Assembly: GCA_043813305.1 (NCBI GenBank)
Contig: JBDRLC010000042.1
Coordinates: 1 to 64,000, forward strand
DNA: 64,000 nucleotides
Source: JAHIZC01 sp043813305
Lineage (GTDB): Bacteria; Omnitrophota; Gorgyraeia; Gygaellales; Profunditerraquicolaceae
Reading direction: 5' to 3'
Shown: positions 24,279-32,709 of the stretch, in pieces
Layout of the letters: each line of letters opens with the position of its first letter
Position numbering within the stretch: the first letter of the stretch is position 1
Notes under the pieces: model-generated
Seen by the model: the letters and a program-made list of their open reading frames with translations, nothing else
What the model was told of the DNA's origin: nothing
Database searches by the model: none
Translations under genes and position numbers: made by a program

Positions 24279-25093
24279 TGAAATACCCCCCATAACAACC
24301 ATAAACCTACGAATGCGATTGCGAACATAAGGAATCCTGAGAAGTCATGAATAAAACCCTTGGTTGTCTCAGGTCCGTAAATATATAAAACCAGGCTTAA
24401 TAGCAGGACTCTGCTTATGTTTGCGATTAAAGCAATCGGGATGGTACACAAAAATAAGGCAATTCTCTTTATAGCCTTTTCCTTAAGCAGATATGCGAAT
24501 ATACTCCCCAGGGCCAACATCACGATCAGAGAACGCAGGCCGCTGCAGGGATTCTCAACTACCATCGTCCCGTTCGGGAAGAAGACCTCAAAACCTTCAT
24601 TTCTTACCGGAAAATTTAAGGCGCTCTGTAAAACAAATACCACACATCTGGTAACAAAGAGTTTCATCGGAAAACTGATCGCATTTATCGCCACTAAGGG
24701 CAGAGGAAACATAAAGATCAGAAAGGATAATGGAAAGAGAATCTTTTTGGTAATATTCCTTCCGAAAAGGAATAAACTGATCCCGAAGACCAACATTAAG
24801 ATGGAGAATCCGCTGACAAAGAAAACCTCAAGCATTATGCTCAGGAAATGAATCATTAAAGAAATGATAATCAGGCTCAGGCCGAGGCGGCTAAACTCCC
24901 ACTTCTTACCCTTAAGCTCATCTCGTTTCAACCAGATCAATACTCCCGTAACTAAGGGCACCAGGAAGCCGTGCGAATAATAGGTGTCGGCTGCCGTGTA
25001 TCGTTCAAATAACCAAAGGAATGTTGAGCGGTAGATGAGAATTACCGGGAATAGAATTAAACCAATCGCTAAAAATATCATTTTCTTCTTCAT
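24260..25093 (-). CDS. Exosortase (EpsH/XrtA-like transpeptidase)
   Basis: This 277-residue polytopic membrane protein has about eight helices and the three exosortase active-site residues in their usual settings: C183 in ENPCSGLRSL, R228 in NISRVLLLS and H249 in GFIHDFSGF. Exosortases cleave or transfer PEP-CTERM proteins at the outer face of the inner membrane, by analogy with sortases and archaeosortases. Substrates in the window are the PEP-CTERM proteins at 5649, 6450, 7141 and 56174, and possibly the transferase at 7371. It is followed by EpsI with a 19-base overlap and preceded by a GT2 gene seven bases away, deep in the polysaccharide operon. Confidence 0.95.
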   Translation of the reverse strand: MKKKMIFLAIGLILFPVILIYRSTFLWLFERYTAADTYYSHGFLVPLVTGVLIWLKRDELKGKKWEFSRLGLSLIIISLMIHFLSIMLEVFFVSGFSILMLVFGISLFLFGRNITKKILFPLSFLIFMFPLPLVAINAISFPMKLFVTRCVVFVLQSALNFPVRNEGFEVFFPNGTMVVENPCSGLRSLIVMLALGSIFAYLLKEKAIKRIALFLCTIPIALIANISRVLLLSLVLYIYGPETTKGFIHDFSGFLMFAIAFVGLWLLWGVFQCKDSG

Positions 25094-25099
25094 CTATGA

Positions 25100-26233
25100 T
25101 TACCTCAAAGGCTTCCAGGCAACCTGTTTTTCACCGCGAAGGAATTCCAAAAGCCCGGTTAATAATGCAAAATTGGTGATGCAAAAGTAAAATGGAACAT
25201 ACAATACCCTGTTTTTTGCCTTGAGAAACCAACCCGTGAATGCACTGAGATAAAAGGAGATCTGCAGGAATAAGGATAACTTATATATCAATTCCGGCCT
25301 GGAAAGGAACAGGGCTATATTCACTAAAAATAATCCTAAAAGAAAAATAGGGATTAAATACCTTAATACCTTATGCGATAATAACTGCATAGCAAAAAAA
25401 CCGTATTTAAATGGATTCAATAAAAACCTCATATACCAAATTCCGTGGATCGTCCTGGTTGCTACGCGCACCCTCATCTTAAACTCCTCTTTGGGATTGG
25501 TATTCCCCGTCTCATAAGAGATTGCCTCGGGTTCATAGACCACCCTCTTACCCTTTTTGTAAATCATCTGTGCTATTACGAAATCGCTGATAATATCGGA
25601 TTTTATCGGTTCATACAGCTGCTTGCGCACCGCATAACAGCAACCGCTTACACCGATTAGGGAAGTGATCAGGTTCTCCCGCTTCTTCAAAAACTTCTCA
25701 TATTCCCAGTAAATCTCTCCTGTTCTACCTACTAAGCTATTGCTTTTATTTACATATGCCAGCTCCCCACCGACGCCTCCGACACTGGGATCAGCAAAAT
25801 TAGAGAGGATTTTTTTGAGTAAACGCTTTTCGTAGATTGTCGTGGCGTCAGAAAAAAGCAGAATCTCTCCTCCTGCTTTCGTTACCGCTTCATTTTGAAC
25901 GAATGTTTTCCCAAGGCGCTCCTTAAAACTAATCAGTTTTACGCCCTGATCCTTAAAATCCCGGACGAATTCATTGGTTCGGTCAGTGGAAGCGTCAGAA
26001 GCAACGATAATTTCTAATTTCTCTTTGGGATAGTCTAATGCGATTGTATTTTTGAGCTTCTCCTTTATGCTCTTCTCCTCATTATGTGCGGCGATAATTA
26101 TGCTTACCGAGGGAAAGATCTCCTTTTTCTCTATCTTCTTTTTCGTAAGCTTTGAGGCAATAATTAAAGTAAGCGGATAGCCGAAATATGTATAGATAAT
26201 TAACCCTGCTAAAACCCAAAAAATGACCGTCAT
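25100..26233 (-). CDS. Membrane-anchored family 2 glycosyltransferase
   Basis: The 377-residue protein has an N-terminal helix (about 3-27), a GT2 catalytic domain (SVSIIIAAHNEE at 42-53, D80 in ASDASTDR, SDAT at 128-131, and a C-terminal acceptor-site region QMIYKKGKRVVYEPEA). It ends with two or three helices (about 285-365). This plan is that of processive or membrane-tethered GT2 enzymes (IcaA/HasA-like), although a QxxRW motif is not obvious (RVATRT lies near the expected place). It precedes exosortase by seven bases and overlaps the deacetylase gene by four bases. That pairing with a NodB deacetylase recalls poly-N-acetylglucosamine systems, but this is only context. Confidence 0.88.
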   Translation of the reverse strand: MTVIFWVLAGLIIYTYFGYPLTLIIASKLTKKKIEKKEIFPSVSIIIAAHNEEKSIKEKLKNTIALDYPKEKLEIIVASDASTDRTNEFVRDFKDQGVKLISFKERLGKTFVQNEAVTKAGGEILLFSDATTIYEKRLLKKILSNFADPSVGGVGGELAYVNKSNSLVGRTGEIYWEYEKFLKKRENLITSLIGVSGCCYAVRKQLYEPIKSDIISDFVIAQMIYKKGKRVVYEPEAISYETGNTNPKEEFKMRVRVATRTIHGIWYMRFLLNPFKYGFFAMQLLSHKVLRYLIPIFLLGLFLVNIALFLSRPELIYKLSLFLQISFYLSAFTGWFLKAKNRVLYVPFYFCITNFALLTGLLEFLRGEKQVAWKPLR

Positions 26234-27015
26234 TTCTTACCTCTTAATTTAAAATATTTATTCCATAAATGGTAATATCTTCGCGCTCCAATAATCTTTT
26301 TCGCGATCAGCTTAAGGTAGTAATTCACGGTATTTAGATTAGAGATAAACGAATCATTGTTCACGATTCCTCTAAACCTTTCTAAAGAAGTCCTTTGCAT
26401 AATAGCTATTCTAGAAAAGACATTTCTCCTCTTAAGGCTAAGGGGATTCCTGCCTGGTTTTGAAACAAAAACATACTCATAGCCAACTTCATCGGCGATC
26501 TTCTTTATTTTCCTACTATAATCTCCTCCGGGTAAGGATAAACTTACGGCCGGCGTGTTTAATTTGCCTTCTATGGTCTTCTTGGAGATAGCCAGTTCCC
26601 CTCTAATCATATCCTCCTTAAGCAGGCTGATATAATTTGGGTGTGTATGGGTATGGGACTCTATCTTATTACCCTCCCGCTGCAATTCAAGGATCTGTCC
26701 CCAATCCATATAACCATCTTTTGCCACCTGGTCAGTATTAACAAAAAATGTAGCCTTAAAACCGTATTTCTTCAATATTGGATAAGCCTCGGTGTAATCT
26801 GTAACGCAGCCGTCGTCAAATGTAATCATGATGATCTTTTTATATTCCCCTTCCCCTAAATCCGGGATGTCATCGGTGGTCAAGCTCTTAAAACCCTGCT
26901 CATGGAGATACTGCATCTGTTTATAAAAATCCTCAGAGGAGACTGTATAATTCTCGGCTCCCTTGTTCTTGCTTATACGGTGATACATTAGAACCGGTAA
27001 AAAGAGATCAGCCAT
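26230..27015 (-). CDS. NodB-type polysaccharide deacetylase
   Basis: The 261-residue protein has the deacetylase motifs: MITFDDGC with D67-D68 (catalytic base and zinc ligand), the zinc histidines in ESHTHTHPN (H121, H125) and SLPGGDYSRK (motif 3). It starts VLMYHRISKNKG, the usual opening of the family. No signal peptide or membrane helix is seen, so it may act in the cytoplasm or be part of an inner-membrane complex; exported deacetylases normally carry one. It would remove N-acetyl groups from a sugar of the polysaccharide. It overlaps the GT2 gene downstream by four bases and lies five bases after the double-GT4 gene. Confidence 0.92.
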   Translation of the reverse strand: MADLFLPVLMYHRISKNKGAENYTVSSEDFYKQMQYLHEQGFKSLTTDDIPDLGEGEYKKIIMITFDDGCVTDYTEAYPILKKYGFKATFFVNTDQVAKDGYMDWGQILELQREGNKIESHTHTHPNYISLLKEDMIRGELAISKKTIEGKLNTPAVSLSLPGGDYSRKIKKIADEVGYEYVFVSKPGRNPLSLKRRNVFSRIAIMQRTSLERFRGIVNNDSFISNLNTVNYYLKLIAKKIIGARRYYHLWNKYFKLRGKK

Positions 27016-27020
27016 CTGGA

Positions 27021-29267
27021 CTACATGCTCCTATATAACTTAGCAGTCTCCTCTGCGATATTATCCCAGGAGAATTTACTCTTTGCCAAGTCTAGCGCAT
27101 ATCTACCCATTCGTTCCTGTAGGGGGTAATCAGCTAAGACCCTGGTTATCCGATCGGCTAAGGCATCTACATTCTTAGCCGGAACAATAAAGCCGCTCTG
27201 CCCCTCTTCGATTGCTTCGCCGAGCCCACCTACATTTGTAGCAACTACCGGCCTGCCAAAGCCATAGGCAAGCTGAAGGATGCCGCTTTGATAAACAGAA
27301 AGATACGGTAAAACCACTACATTTGCCTTATGAAAATAATCTTTTACCTGTGTAAAATTAATATAATTAAGATTTAACTCAATATTCTTCTTCAGTCCTA
27401 ATTCATTAATTTGTCTACGGTAATCCTTGAAATCCTCAATTGCCTTACCGACAATATGCAATCTTGCCTGCGGCATCCTCTCCTTAATGCTTTTAAAAGC
27501 CCGAATAAGATAACCCAGGCCCTTGTATTTGCGGATATAACCAAAGAATAATATATTAAACGAATTCTGCGGCCTGACAAAATTACCATTATTATCATTG
27601 AAGAACAGATAATTTCCGTGAGGGATAACGCTTATTTTACGGGCAGGTATCAAATATTTACTCCTTAATTCTTCTCTATTAGCCTGCGCATGCACAACTA
27701 CTCTATCTGCCAAAGAATAGAGTCTTCTATATAGGTAATAGTCCCCCCGCTTCTTTTCATGCGAGGAAAGATTATGAGCGGTAATCACTATTCGTTTATC
27801 GCTAAATACCTTGGCTAAATAGCATAATAAAAGGATAAACAGAGGGTATTGACTTAACTGAAACTGAATAATACTAACCTTTTGATGCCGGAAGATTTTT
27901 ATTAATCTGAAAATAAATAGTGGATTTGTTTTAAAACGATTGAATAAACCTATCAACTCAAAGTTTCTCTGACTGTTTTTAAGTTCATAATCTATGCTGG
28001 TTACCAGGGAAACCTCAAGGAGATTAGAAAGCCTCTGAGCTAAATTATAGGTATAGTGACAGATTCCTCCTTTGCCTGCTATTTCAACCTGAATTACCCT
28101 CCTCTTCTCGCTCAGGCGCCCTCCATTGTTTATCTTAAAGGAGTTATAGATCCTGATATATTCTTCAACCATCTTGCGCGCTGAAAATCCACCCCTTACT
28201 CTTTCGCAGGCGCGGCTGGCTAAAGAACGAGCCCTATCCTTATGATTAACTAATTGAATCACCGCTTCTGATAGAGCCTTTGCATCTTTTGGTTTGATTA
28301 ATAGGCCATTGTCCCGATCGATAACCCTTGCTATGTCTCCTACATCTGTGGCGACAATCGGTTTCTTTGCAGCCATCGCCTCTAATAAAGAGAGGGGCAT
28401 GGCTTCTTCTAGAGAAGGTAAAACAAATATGTCAAATAATCCCAGCATCCGGGGGATATCACTCCTCATTCCGGTAAATATAACATTCCTCTCCAAAACC
28501 AGACTCCTCACCGTCAACTCCAAATCTCTGCGTAACTCTCCCTCTCCTACTATAAATAGCTTAGTATTTGGATATGCGGATAATACCTGCTTAAATGCCT
28601 CTAATAAATAAAGGTGGCCTTTTTCTCGGGAGAGACGACCGATCGTCCCGATGACTAATTCATCTTCTCTGAGGCTAAATTCTTGTCTGAGATCTGAGAT
28701 CTCCGACTGCTTCTGGACATGATTAATTTCAAAGCAATCCGGGTCAATACCATTATAGATAACCGATACACCCAGGGCGCTGATTCTGCTGTTTATGATC
28801 TCCTGCTTTAATATATTAGAAACTGTGACAACGCTAGTAAACCTTCTTAGCAACAACTTATCTATTTTTTCATAGATCCTCATCTTGATATTTCTACTAA
28901 GCCAATTGTGACAGGTTGCGATTTTCGCGGTATTTAGTCCAAGGCTGGAGAAGAAACCATAAAAATTTGATTTATAACCATGAGAGTGGATAATCTTTAT
29001 TTTATTTGCTTTGACAAATCTCCTTATAGAGAGAATCGTGGAGAAGTCAAATCTGCCTCTACAGGGAAAACTCAGAACTTCCAATCCGCTCTCTTTTGCC
29101 TTCTGCTTAAGTGCACTGTTGGAGCTGCTATTGCTTGAATCTTCAATTATTCCTATATAAGGAATATATCCGTCAGAGGCTAGCCCTTGGGATAGCGTCA
29201 GCATTGCATGTTCAGCGCCGTAAAAACCGGTGCTGCTGATTAGTTGTAATACTCTCATCGGAATCAT
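27021..29267 (-). CDS. Fusion of two family 4 glycosyltransferases
   Basis: The 748 residues contain two complete GT-B proteins in a row. The first (about 5-375) has the Gly-rich opening GFYGAEHAML, VVTVSNILKQE, VIYNGIDPD and the donor-site PSLEEAMPLSLLEAM with the usual Glu spacing. The second (about 385-748) has KGGICHYTYNLAQRL, FGYIRKYKGLGYLI and PYLSVYQSGILQLAYGFG, a variant in which the Glu pair is replaced, as seen in one GT4 subfamily. Such a fusion would add two sugars in sequence. ATG at 29267 forms an ATGA overlap with the O-antigen ligase stop; ATG at 29258 is an alternative. The clean reading frame across the junction argues against an assembly error. Confidence 0.93.
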   Translation of the reverse strand: MIPMRVLQLISSTGFYGAEHAMLTLSQGLASDGYIPYIGIIEDSSNSSSNSALKQKAKESGLEVLSFPCRGRFDFSTILSIRRFVKANKIKIIHSHGYKSNFYGFFSSLGLNTAKIATCHNWLSRNIKMRIYEKIDKLLLRRFTSVVTVSNILKQEIINSRISALGVSVIYNGIDPDCFEINHVQKQSEISDLRQEFSLREDELVIGTIGRLSREKGHLYLLEAFKQVLSAYPNTKLFIVGEGELRRDLELTVRSLVLERNVIFTGMRSDIPRMLGLFDIFVLPSLEEAMPLSLLEAMAAKKPIVATDVGDIARVIDRDNGLLIKPKDAKALSEAVIQLVNHKDRARSLASRACERVRGGFSARKMVEEYIRIYNSFKINNGGRLSEKRRVIQVEIAGKGGICHYTYNLAQRLSNLLEVSLVTSIDYELKNSQRNFELIGLFNRFKTNPLFIFRLIKIFRHQKVSIIQFQLSQYPLFILLLCYLAKVFSDKRIVITAHNLSSHEKKRGDYYLYRRLYSLADRVVVHAQANREELRSKYLIPARKISVIPHGNYLFFNDNNGNFVRPQNSFNILFFGYIRKYKGLGYLIRAFKSIKERMPQARLHIVGKAIEDFKDYRRQINELGLKKNIELNLNYINFTQVKDYFHKANVVVLPYLSVYQSGILQLAYGFGRPVVATNVGGLGEAIEEGQSGFIVPAKNVDALADRITRVLADYPLQERMGRYALDLAKSKFSWDNIAEETAKLYRSM

Positions 29268-30574
29268 CTCTTCTGCTTTGCGTTGTTTTTGCTTAAAAGT
29301 TCCTCTCGGTTAATAATATTGCCTCTGACTACAAGAGCAAGTAATACCCAGAAAAAAGTGCCGATCTGTAAATAGGTCCAACGGTCTCCGAAAAAGTTTG
29401 TAAACATCATAGAGACAACGCATGCGATGAAGCCCAAACCTAATCCTTTCAAGAAACTGTCTGACGAAGAAATATAGAGCCGCCAGCCTGACCTGATCGC
29501 CAAAAGCAGTAAGCTAATAAAAATGATGAAGCCGATCATCCCCTGTTCCACCAGTATTTTTAAATAGATATTGTGCGTATCAGCAAAACCTCCCGCCAAA
29601 CCCAAATATGGCACTGTATTAAAACCGACACCGGCGATGGTATTATCCTGGAAGAGCTCAACACTCTCCTTCCACAAATCTATTCTTCTTTGGGCCGATG
29701 TCTCCAATTCCCCTTCCTCGGTTTTAGTTTGACTGATCCTTTCTACAACGCTAGGCGGCAGGAGGGATTGCCAAAATACCAAAAGCAATACTAAGGGGAC
29801 AATTAATGATCTTTTTCTAAGTATGCTGATTACCAAAAAACCTGCCAATAGGCCAAAATATGCTCCTCTGGAAAATAAAAAGAGACATATATATAAGCCA
29901 AATGCTGCCAAAACGCCAAAGAGTATTCTCAGTAATTTCTTTTTATATGTGAGAAATAAGCCGAAAAATACAAATATATACTGAGCATAAAAGGCTGCCA
30001 CCACATTCACACCCGTCCAGACAAAAGTCCCGTGTATCTTCTCCCGGGAAACCAAGAGATTCGGAAACCATTTCAACTGACCGCCGGTATAACGGTTCAT
30101 AATAAGCACTGAAAAAGCCATGGCCAGAACTAACCACTTTATATGTTTCAAGCTTCGGATATTATTAACTGTAACAAAATACAGCAGCGGAAAAATCATA
30201 TAGTTCTTCCAGGCATGGAAACGTGGATCACCCAGGTTTAGGGGAGGAGCAAAACCTAAATAGGAAGATCCGCGCCAAAGAGAAAGATAAGTAAAAAGAA
30301 TCATCACCAATATCAGCTTATTGAATGGCGTCTTTTCAAAAATACTTCGATTTCGTAACATCGAGCCGAATCCCCAGCCTAAAACAATAATCACAAGCAG
30401 GATATCTACAAAATCTTTACCGGAAGGAAATTGGTGTAATCGCTCAATTATATTTTGCAAAGGAAACAGCGGCACTAAAAACATCAGACTCAGGTATACT
30501 CTGCCGGTTAAGGAGAAAATCAGTACCGCTGCTATACCGCCAAAGAATATTGCCGAAGCAACTAAATCAATCAT
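29264..30574 (-). CDS. O-antigen ligase/polymerase (Wzy/WaaL family)
   Basis: The 436-residue protein has about eleven to twelve membrane helices and the Wzy_C region: a loop with SRGAY (235-239), then a large periplasmic loop (RRIDLWKESVELF, IAGVGFNTVPYL) ending in ADTHNIYLKILVEQG with H334. These features fit enzymes that polymerise lipid-linked repeat units or ligate glycans at the outer face of the inner membrane. Since Wzx, Wzz and Wza are also encoded in this run, a polymerase (Wzy) role is more likely than lipid A ligation. It overlaps both neighbours by four bases. Confidence 0.9.
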   Translation of the reverse strand: MIDLVASAIFFGGIAAVLIFSLTGRVYLSLMFLVPLFPLQNIIERLHQFPSGKDFVDILLVIIVLGWGFGSMLRNRSIFEKTPFNKLILVMILFTYLSLWRGSSYLGFAPPLNLGDPRFHAWKNYMIFPLLYFVTVNNIRSLKHIKWLVLAMAFSVLIMNRYTGGQLKWFPNLLVSREKIHGTFVWTGVNVVAAFYAQYIFVFFGLFLTYKKKLLRILFGVLAAFGLYICLFLFSRGAYFGLLAGFLVISILRKRSLIVPLVLLLVFWQSLLPPSVVERISQTKTEEGELETSAQRRIDLWKESVELFQDNTIAGVGFNTVPYLGLAGGFADTHNIYLKILVEQGMIGFIIFISLLLLAIRSGWRLYISSSDSFLKGLGLGFIACVVSMMFTNFFGDRWTYLQIGTFFWVLLALVVRGNIINREELLSKNNAKQKR

Positions 30575-31764
30575 AATTTACCTGCCTGATTAGAAAGAAT
30601 ATCACTATACAGTGTTTCGATTCTCTTTACTGTTATATCGAGGTTAAAAAGATCTCTTACCCTTCTTCTCCCTGCTTCCCCCATCTTTTCTATCAGTTCC
30701 GGATGATTAACCATATCCTCTAAAGCAGCAGCTAGTTTCGCCGGATTTGCCGAGGGAACAACATAGCCGTTAACACCGTTGATAATCAGCTCTGAAGGGC
30801 CGGGGACATCAGTCACTACTACAGGCTTACTCAAGGCCATCGCTTCTATTACCGTCAAACCAAAGCCTTCAGGGAATGTAGATGATGCCTGAACCAGGAT
30901 ATCTGAGGAAGCAATAATATTCTTAACATCGTTCCTCCAACCGGTAAAAATAATATCCTTATCCAGCCGAAGATTATTAACCATCTCCTTTAAGCTATGC
31001 TCAAATCTTTTATTACTTGAAGGAGATGCCCCGACTACCATAAACCTTACCTTCTTTATTCGCGGGGTTAGTATTTTCGCCGCTCTGATAAAGTCAGAGA
31101 AGCCCTTTCCTTCGACTAACCTGCCAACGATAACGATTATCCTCTCCTGAGATGAAATATGAAATTCCTTCCGGATTCCGTCATTATACACAGCAGGATT
31201 ATATTCATTAATATCGATACCATTAGGGATCAGTTCGATTCTCCTGTTCGGGTATTGCTTAATATACAGCTCCCTTGCCTTCTCTGTTAATACCACAAAG
31301 CAGTTGATCCATTTAGCAAAGAAGCGCTCTCTATTCACTGGCTCTTTTATATCGTGTAAATGACAGATGCAGGGTATTCCTAGAATCCTGGAAGCAATGA
31401 TACCGGGAATAATGGAGATTATCTTGGCGTTAAGATGAAATAGAGAGATACGATATTTTTTGGCTAAGCGAATCAAAAATAAAGCCGTGGGAATATCAAA
31501 TAGCATAAAATTGACTAATAAGGATAGGTATGCAAAGATGAAACCGTCTCTTTTTGTGCTGCGCTGTTTATACGGGATATTTATAACCTCAAGATCCATT
31601 TTCCTGATATTCTCTATGGCAGGGCCATTATGATGGACGGCAACAATAGGATGAAACTTCTCTCTATCTATCTTACCCAGCCAGGATAATAGACATCGAG
31701 ATGAACCGCCTAGGCCGGATGTCGGATCGTAATATAATATGTTGATCTTCTTTATCATTTTCAC
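30571..31764 (-). CDS. Family 4 glycosyltransferase
   Basis: The 397-residue GT-B enzyme has GLGGSSRCLLSWL near the start (donor-binding glycine loop), VLTEKARELYI, IPNGIDINEYN, IVGRLVEGKGF, and a donor-site SSTFPEGFGLTVIEAM with the Glu pair, followed by VPGPSELI. It transfers a sugar with retention of configuration; the sugar is unknown. The membrane-associated helix near 85-105 (VNFMLFDIPTALFLIRLA) is typical of GT4 enzymes acting on lipid-linked acceptors. It overlaps the O-antigen ligase gene and the GT2 gene by four bases each, so these are translated as one block. Confidence 0.93.
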   Translation of the reverse strand: MKMIKKINILYYDPTSGLGGSSRCLLSWLGKIDREKFHPIVAVHHNGPAIENIRKMDLEVINIPYKQRSTKRDGFIFAYLSLLVNFMLFDIPTALFLIRLAKKYRISLFHLNAKIISIIPGIIASRILGIPCICHLHDIKEPVNRERFFAKWINCFVVLTEKARELYIKQYPNRRIELIPNGIDINEYNPAVYNDGIRKEFHISSQERIIVIVGRLVEGKGFSDFIRAAKILTPRIKKVRFMVVGASPSSNKRFEHSLKEMVNNLRLDKDIIFTGWRNDVKNIIASSDILVQASSTFPEGFGLTVIEAMALSKPVVVTDVPGPSELIINGVNGYVVPSANPAKLAAALEDMVNHPELIEKMGEAGRRRVRDLFNLDITVKRIETLYSDILSNQAGKL

Positions 31765-32693
31765 TTTGATCCTCTGACTAAATACCTTTTAATCTTGGTG
31801 ATCCGGGAAATATCCGGATGGTAAAACAAGCTGAGCAGCGCAAACCTGCAGCTGTTCAGCCATTTCTTCTCTAAATAATACCTTGCTGCTATCTCCCAGA
31901 GAATATTAGCGTAGTCCTTGCGTACCTGCGTTTTATTCAGTCCGTCCCTCTTTGCACACTTTTTGGCGACTAAATACAAATATTTCAGCCCGTCAATCTT
32001 ACTGCCTTTAGTTACGCTCTGATCATGTGTGCGGTAGACCGTCAACATTTCGTTTAAGAATCCTCCCTTTAATCCCGCATCCTGAAATCTGATACACAAA
32101 TCAGAATTTTCACAGATTAATAGGTTTTCATCGAGTAATCCGACCTTTTCAAAACACTCCCTCTTCATCACCTGCGTGTTTGTATGCACGGGCAGACCCT
32201 TTTCAAAGTAAAAGAGTCCTTTTTTAATGTCGTATAATTCATGGGTTTTGGCATTGTAGCCGTAGGCATCTGGCTTGATTAATCTTTCATCCAATACCTT
32301 CCCCTCCATTGTCACTTTCTTCAGCGCCGTACAGACCCAATCGAAATTATGCTCCTGCATAAATGCAATTGACTTGCTCAGTTTCTCCCTCTCCCATAAA
32401 TCATCGGCATCAAAGAAAGCCAGATAATCCCCTCTTGCCTCCTTTATTCCTTTATTGCGCGCTGCGGTACCGCCTCGATTCTCCTGATAAAAGTACCTTA
32501 TTTTACCGTTGTATTGCTTCAGGTATTTGCTCAAAATCTGCTTGGTATTATCGGTAGAGCCATCATCGATAATAATAATCTCAAAATCTTTATACGTCTG
32601 GTTTAAAACACTATTAACTGCACCGGCAATGTACCTTGCGCAGTTAAAGGTCGGTATCACCACACTGACTAATTTGTTATTCTCTGATCTCAT
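31761..32693 (-). CDS. Family 2 glycosyltransferase
   Basis: The 310-residue enzyme has the GT2 motifs VSVVIPTFNCARYIAGAV, IIIDDGSTDN and FFDADDLW (DXD), with GGTAARNKGIKEARGDY between them. The C-terminal part is helical and lacks clear membrane spans. It adds one sugar to the lipid-linked repeat unit; donor unknown. The segment SVLNQTYKDFEIIIIDDG closely parallels the GT2 at 15941, suggesting paralogy. It starts 16 bases after the GT2-GT4 fusion gene and overlaps the next GT4 gene by four bases. Confidence 0.93.
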   Translation of the reverse strand: MRSENNKLVSVVIPTFNCARYIAGAVNSVLNQTYKDFEIIIIDDGSTDNTKQILSKYLKQYNGKIRYFYQENRGGTAARNKGIKEARGDYLAFFDADDLWEREKLSKSIAFMQEHNFDWVCTALKKVTMEGKVLDERLIKPDAYGYNAKTHELYDIKKGLFYFEKGLPVHTNTQVMKRECFEKVGLLDENLLICENSDLCIRFQDAGLKGGFLNEMLTVYRTHDQSVTKGSKIDGLKYLYLVAKKCAKRDGLNKTQVRKDYANILWEIAARYYLEKKWLNSCRFALLSLFYHPDISRITKIKRYLVRGSK

Positions 32694-32709
32694 CTTAAAT
32701 TTATTGACT

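Noticed and set aside
27021..29267. Loss of the donor-site Glu pair in the second GT4 domain as a sign of inactivation
   Set aside because: The same sequence type (SG-L-LAYGFG followed by PVVATNVGG) is a known GT4 subfamily variant, so activity cannot be excluded.
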